This document shows, one piece after another, positions 59,106 to 64,000 of a stretch of 64,000 nucleotides of DNA. Both the position numbers and the translations under genes were made by a program. The DNA comes from Nilaparvata lugens (taxonomy: Eukaryota; Arthropoda; Insecta; Hemiptera; Delphacidae), in NCBI RefSeq assembly GCF_014356525.2, contig NC_052507.1, forward strand, positions 57,699,362 to 57,763,361. Direction: 5' to 3'. Each line of letters opens with the position of its first letter. The first letter of the stretch is position 1. The notes under the pieces are model-generated. The model ran no database searches and had not been told where the DNA came from. It saw only the letters and a program-made list of their open reading frames with translations.

Positions 59106-59690
59106 CTCAAAATGTACATGCAAACTTTTATTTTCTATGATCTGCCAATAATAAATAAGCCGCTTTATAATTTTTAATTCTGCCAAAGAATTCTCATTAT
59201 TGTTGAATTACAATTTTGCATGATTCTCTTATCGCTTAATAGATAACATGATTTCTCTTTATCATGGATAGCATTCGATTTTACATGAGCGGTACCTTGA
59301 CTAGGCTATCTATTCTTTCTATTTTATAATTCTATTAAAGCTCAATAGTTCATTTCAAAAGTATTTTGTGGTGCTAAAATACCACGTGACAACTTAACTT
59401 CTCGTGCTATTTTGTGGTTGACACATTTTTAAACGTAATCAATAATAATGTAAATTATTCATTAGTCGAGGATTTGATTTTAAGATAAAATAGGAATCAA
59501 TCTGAAGTTGAAGCAATGTAAGATTTAATACATACTGGCAGCTTTCCTAAGAACATCAGTGCTTCACGCTGACGGTTTGGAGTGAATAAAACTGCGTAGA
59601 GGTGAGTCACTGTGTGCACCATTTTCCAAGTTTCGCTTCATTAATGAACTGTCAAAAGTTGCTGTTGCGAAAATGTGGATGCGTTGATTG
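59106..59690. other. Gene-free sequence
   Basis: No exon recognised; AT-rich. Confidence 0.3.
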
Positions 59691-59693
59691 GAG

Positions 59694-60184
59694 GGGGAAG
59701 AAGAAGAGAAGAAGAAGAAGAAGAAGAAGAAGAAGAAGAAGAAGAAGAAGAAGAAGAAGAAGAAGAAGAAGAATAAGAAGAAGAAGAAGAGAAGAGAAGA
59801 AGAAAGAAGAAGAAGAAGCAGAAGAAGAAGAAGAAGAAGAAGAAGAAGAAGAAGAAGAGAAGAAGAAGAAGAAGAAGAAGAAGAAGAGAAGAAGAAGAAG
59901 AAGAAGAAGAAGAAGAAGAAAGAAGAAGAAGAAGAAGAAGAAGAAGAAGAAGAAGGAGAAGAAGAAGAAGAAGAAGAAGAAGAAGAGAAGAAGAAGAAGA
60001 AGAAGAAGAAGAAGAGAAGAAGAGAAGAAGAAGAAGAAGAGAAGAAGAAGAAGAAGAGAAGAAGAAGAAGAAGAAGAAGAAGAAGAAGAAGAGAGAAGAA
60101 GAAGAAGAGAAGAAGAAGAAGAAGAAGAAGAAGAAGAAGAAGAAGAAGAAAAGAAGAAGGAAGAAGAAGAAGAAGAAGAAGAAG
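59694..60184 (+). repeat. (GAA)n array, about 490 bp
   Basis: GAA units interrupted by GAGAAG slips, one GCA and a few GGA. Reading frames on both strands are simple-repeat artefacts. Confidence 0.95.
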
Positions 60185-60990
60185 GATATTCAATATTGAA
60201 CGGTTTGAAGTAGATGAAAATGCTCACAATTCGTCTCTGTTCATTCCTTTATCATAAACTAATTATTGGAATTTCAATGTCGAATTTTACCAGAACCTCA
60301 TGGTTTCCAATAATTGGAATAGTTGGGAACGAAATTTGATAAAATAATCATCCATCTACTGTAATCATCGTGTTCAAATATACTGTTTTGATTTTGAAAC
60401 GGCTCGTCTGCCTTGTTGGAGAACCAAGTGCTGATTACAGCATTCTATAGAATGTTACATTCCACACTCACTGGATTACAGTGAGCTTGAATCTCTGTTT
60501 GATTAGAATACTCATGTTTTGTCTCTATTCCAATTATTTCATTTTTCTAAGCCTATGCTGAATAACAGTTCAACTCAAGTTTCAAGAATTCCAGGAATAT
60601 GTCCGCATTCACTATAACAATATGCAGTGAATTATTGTTGTGTTACAATAGATTTGAATAACTTATGATTTAAAAACGAACTGTTCATGTCTTCCTAGAA
60701 TGATTAAGAAAAAATCTGGTGTGGCGCACTCACACAACTTCCCTTGCCGTTATGAAAATTGATCACCTGACGCTAGTGTTCCCGCGCATCTCAAGTCTAC
60801 TATTCAAAGATTTGAGCCAGCTGGTGACAGGGCAATAACGCTGGAGACACACATGATCTCTGCTATCTCTTCATAGTGAATGATTTAATAGAATCAACAA
60901 TAATTTGCAATTGAATAATCACATTTTCTCGAATTTAAAGCTTATTTTCAATTTTAGGTGGAAATGTACTGAACATTAATGGTAGAGATT
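60185..60990. other. Gene-free sequence
   Basis: AT-rich; nothing recognised. Confidence 0.3.
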
Positions 60991-60994
60991 TTCA

Positions 60995-61525
60995 TGCTCA
61001 ATTCACTCTTTTTGATCTTTTTTGTTTAAATTGTATCTGAAGCCTGATAATAATTGGGAATCTAAAATCGAACTTTGCATTGATGGGGCGGAGCTCCCGA
61101 AATTTTTACAGATATGGGACTTGTGGCAGTTGATAGAGCTTATCGATGACTATTCTGGGTATGAATTTGATCAAAATCGTTGGAGCCATTCTAGAGAAAA
61201 TCGCAAAAAACCCTGTTTTTGACAACGTTTTCGCCATTGTAGCCGCCATCTTGAATCGCATTCGATCGAAATTGTTCGTGTCGGATCCTTATAGTGTAAG
61301 GACCTCAAGTTCCGAATTTCAAGTCATTCCGTTAATTGGGAGATGAGATATCGTGTACACAGACACACATACACTCATACACACACACACACATACAGAC
61401 CAATACCCAAAAATCATGTTTTTGGACTCAGGGGACCTTGAAACGTATAGAAAACATTAAATTAGGGTATCTTACTTTCCTCACCTATGGTAATAGGGCA
61501 AGGAAAGTAAAAACGAAACCTGAAT
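60995..61525 (+). repeat. Probable dispersed repeat ending in a hairpin
   Basis: A block with higher GC than its surroundings contains GCCATTGTAGCCGCCATCTTG, an ACACACAC-rich microsatellite (61358-61397), CATGTTTTTGGACTCAGGGG and near its end the inverted pair TTACTTTCC…GGAAAGTAA (61470-61509). The overlapping short frames do not form one ORF. I suspect a multicopy element from its structure, but only one copy is in the window. Confidence 0.4.
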
Positions 61526-63120
61526 ATTATTATGTAGGTTCACTAATATTTGTTTCAGTACGAGCTGCATAAAATATTATTGTTTTAAAATTGAATGATT
61601 AATCTTGAAGTTGAGTGTCAACAGCTGTACAAAAGTATGTCAATAGAACATATGGAAGGATGTGTTACATTAAAAACCATGAAGTTTTCTGCATTTCAAT
61701 GATAAACAATGAAGTATTCGCCTAATCGAACCAATGAAGTGTGAAAACTGTTCAAAAAGCTGTGAAACTTGGCGTGAGAACTCTCATCCAATATGGAAAT
61801 TTCAATGCTATCTACCACAAAATGACGGAATTGTTCCGCTTAAAGTGACAGCATTCATCAATTGGAACGCATCGGTGTTATTCGTGAAGGATTGCTGACA
61901 GTTTGAAATGAATGTGAAAACATGCGTTGCTCAGTATTGATTGAGATATTATTGCTGCATGAAGTAATATTGTCTATTCAGTACATACACATAAATATTT
62001 CATGAATCTTGAATCCATAAATTCCATGAATTCATTCATGTCAGCTTACTGTAGTGGAAACTCATGCACTAAGCTAGACAAAGCACTTTGCATGAAGTTC
62101 GCAGTTTTTGCAAATATGTGGAATGTGGGAGCCGATTTCCCAAAATGTTTATTCCAGTGCTGTCAGTTTCTAATGTTTGTAAATTTTAGGAAATTACATA
62201 TTTCAGATTTTCATCAACCTGTCAGCATGGATTCGATAAGAATCATTTGTGTTTTCATTAGCAATGCAGAATAGTAAATCTCACAATAATTATTGAACTT
62301 CTCAAAAAGAACATGCTTCCAAGTGAAAAGTTCATGAAAATTCCAATAATAAAATTTTATGAATTTTATAATATTATCTTTGAATTATATCATCTATATT
62401 CATCAATATCATCGATATACTTCAATTATCAATGATTTATAAAGATCATTCATAAATAATTTTTGTTGAATTGTTCAACGTCTCCGTATATGTTCCAGTT
62501 TGGAATATGTATTAGTTAGTTATCAAATATATCTTTCATGTTCTGTTGAACTGTAAAGCCAGTTACATAAATATATCCAATTTTGGACGTTCGATTTTTT
62601 GCCGTCCTTTTAATATAATTATTCTATTAGGACCATGTCACTGGACAGTGTCAATGATCTCGATCAATCCGATTTATTTCCATCGTACTTTTCATTATTT
62701 GGTACCAATTTTTGGGATTTTTCTTAATGCTCCCTTATTGTTCTTGAATCACATATATCAATAACAGCATTAAGATTACACTTTGGAGAATCATGTTTTC
62801 AAGAAACAGCTACCTCTGGAAAGCATAGGAATATAAAAATTTCCTTTGAACACCAACAATTCAAATATTTAAATTCCACCTTGGAAAACTGTGATGTAGA
62901 TCCTAGATTTCTCAATTGTTTGATAGACAATTTCAAGCCGGTATATGATATGGCACTTTTCAGTTTGATACAGAAAACATGGATAATCTATTTGTGGAAA
63001 CCTTCATGTGTTTATCAATCAACAATTTTAAACGCCTTCATGAATTTGAAAACGTAGAATGTTATAATATTGTCAACTAAGGGTTATAGAGGGAAAAGTT
63101 TGGAAAACAATTTCTGACCT
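61526..63120. other. Gene-free sequence with one foldback repeat
   Basis: No exon recognised; foldback repeat at 61833-61917. The 90-codon frame at 62002-62274 has no domain. Confidence 0.35.
61833..61917. repeat. Short foldback repeat (CTGTCAGC family)
   Basis: Left arm CGCTTAAAGTGACAGCATTC; loop GCATCGGTGTTATTCGTGAA; right arm TTGCTGACAGTTTGAAATGA. Confidence 0.6.
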
Positions 63121-63129
63121 TGCAGTTCT

Positions 63130-64000
63130 GTTTAGGGTGGTGAAGAGATAAAATATATTAAAAGTCCCCATTCCTATCCCCTGTGCTACCTCCTGTGCTA
63201 AGTGGATAGGGGTGGTTCAAAAGTACAATATTTTGGATTCTCGCTTAAAACTCGAAAACTATGCATCTAACGGATATGCTTATTTCATACAAGATTGAAG
63301 CTCACATAGGTAATTTCCTACAATATTCATATCACAAAGTTGAAGATTATAATGCTCTACAGATTTCAAGGAGTGAATATCTCAAATACTGTTGGAAGTA
63401 TCACAAAACTCCACTGAGCAAAGGTAGAGAATTCATCAATCTCAGTTTTTGAATGGTTTTATGTCTCACACATTTTCTATATTCTGAATAGTTTTCGGGA
63501 AATCCGCTCTTGAAGGTGTGACATCTTTGAAAAAAATCACGTTTGTCTTCAATTGTTTGTTATTTTTACTTTTATAACTTTTATAACTCTTATAACTCCA
63601 ATCGATAGGAAATATCTATACTGTTTATGATCATATGCAGGATTCTTTCTCATTTGATTTATAATTTCATCATGCAATTTAATTTAATTTAATGCAATTC
63701 TCCACGAGTGCTGCAGCAGCTTTAGTGTTGAGTTAGGAAGTTTTGCAATAATGTTAGGACCAGTTGGGAGGTGAACATATCAAAAGTCATCATTCCTAAC
63801 TCTTGTGCTAAAGGGGAGAGGGTGGTTGGAAATTTAAATTTTTCAATTTTTTTCTTTGCTTACACGCTTATATCTTGGAGAAAGAATACGTTCAACAGAC
63901 ATAAAAACATTAAAAAACTGAGATTGATGAATTCTCTACAACCTTTGCTCAGTGGAGTTTTGTGATACTTCCAACAGTCTTTGAGATATTCACTCCTAAA
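63130..64000. mobile_element. Foldback repeat running off the window end
   Basis: 63369-63452 and 63913-64000 are inverted copies (GGAAGTATCACAAAACTCCA, GAATTCATCAATCTCAGTTT). Outer words near 63160-63220 and 63782-63835 (CATTCCTA, GTGCTAA, GGGTGGTT) are in direct order, so the structure is compound. The right boundary lies outside the window. Confidence 0.55.

Noticed and set aside
58989..59177. ORF with Pro-Gly-Ile repeats (NPGISPGIPG style)
   Set aside because: Translation of CCCGGGAT subterminal repeats of the hAT element.
59564..60257. Frames of about 200 codons on both strands with Lys/Arg/Glu or Ser/Leu/Phe runs
   Set aside because: Translation of the (GAA)n array in different frames.

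Overview
The window looks like nuclear DNA of an insect, most plausibly a hemipteran such as a planthopper (inference). It is AT-rich, its one convincing gene has small exons split by kilobase GT-AG introns, and most of the rest is transposon debris, foldback elements and simple repeats. There are no bacterial-type operons, rRNA or CRISPR arrays.

The one protein gene I can reconstruct fully lies on the minus strand between 21273 and 3780. It is a class A (rhodopsin family) G-protein-coupled receptor in six coding exons: 21113-21011, 19485-19277, 13223-12947, 9317-9157, 6259-5947 and 3853-3780. All introns are GT-AG, intron phases agree at every junction, and the joined frame encodes 378 residues ending in TGA. 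Seven helices and most class A landmarks are present (N1.50, D2.50, C3.25, a DRF in place of DRY, W4.50, P5.50, LWTP, NPWVY). Asp3.32 is absent, so it is not a biogenic amine receptor. The second intracellular loop and extracellular loop 2 resemble adenosine receptors. Just upstream of the ATG are three copies of an ETS-type decamer and a 21-codon upstream ORF.

The introns are full of mobile DNA. Intron 1 holds a 0.46 kb foldback element. Intron 2 holds a broken LINE, a second LINE remnant and an 83-bp tandem repeat block. Intron 3 holds a TIR element with 11-bp direct repeats, into which an inverted pair of tRNA-headed repeats is nested, plus a purine-rich block. Intron 4 holds a 0.9 kb TIR element only about 30 bp from a splice donor. 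Intron 5 holds two related MITEs.

From about 21.3 kb to 64 kb no intact gene is evident. This part contains a decayed RTE-like LINE end (22.2-22.6 kb), polypurine tracts, a PIF-like MITE (27.4 kb), a 1.7 kb long-TIR foldback (32.6-34.4 kb), a composite Helentron-like element (35.4-36.8 kb), a LINE C-terminal ORF (38.1-38.8 kb) and a frameshifted sushi-like exon ending beside a (GAATA)n array (44.6-45.7 kb). Further on are an octamer satellite split by a 2 kb LTR-like insertion (46.4-49.35 kb), two long (GAA)n arrays (49.8 and 59.7 kb), two adjacent MITEs (55.4-55.9 kb), a 150-bp tandem duplication (56.3 kb) and a hAT-type element with a perfect 8-bp target duplication (58.1-59.1 kb). A short hairpin repeat whose arms contain CTGTCAGCATT recurs at least eight times across the window.
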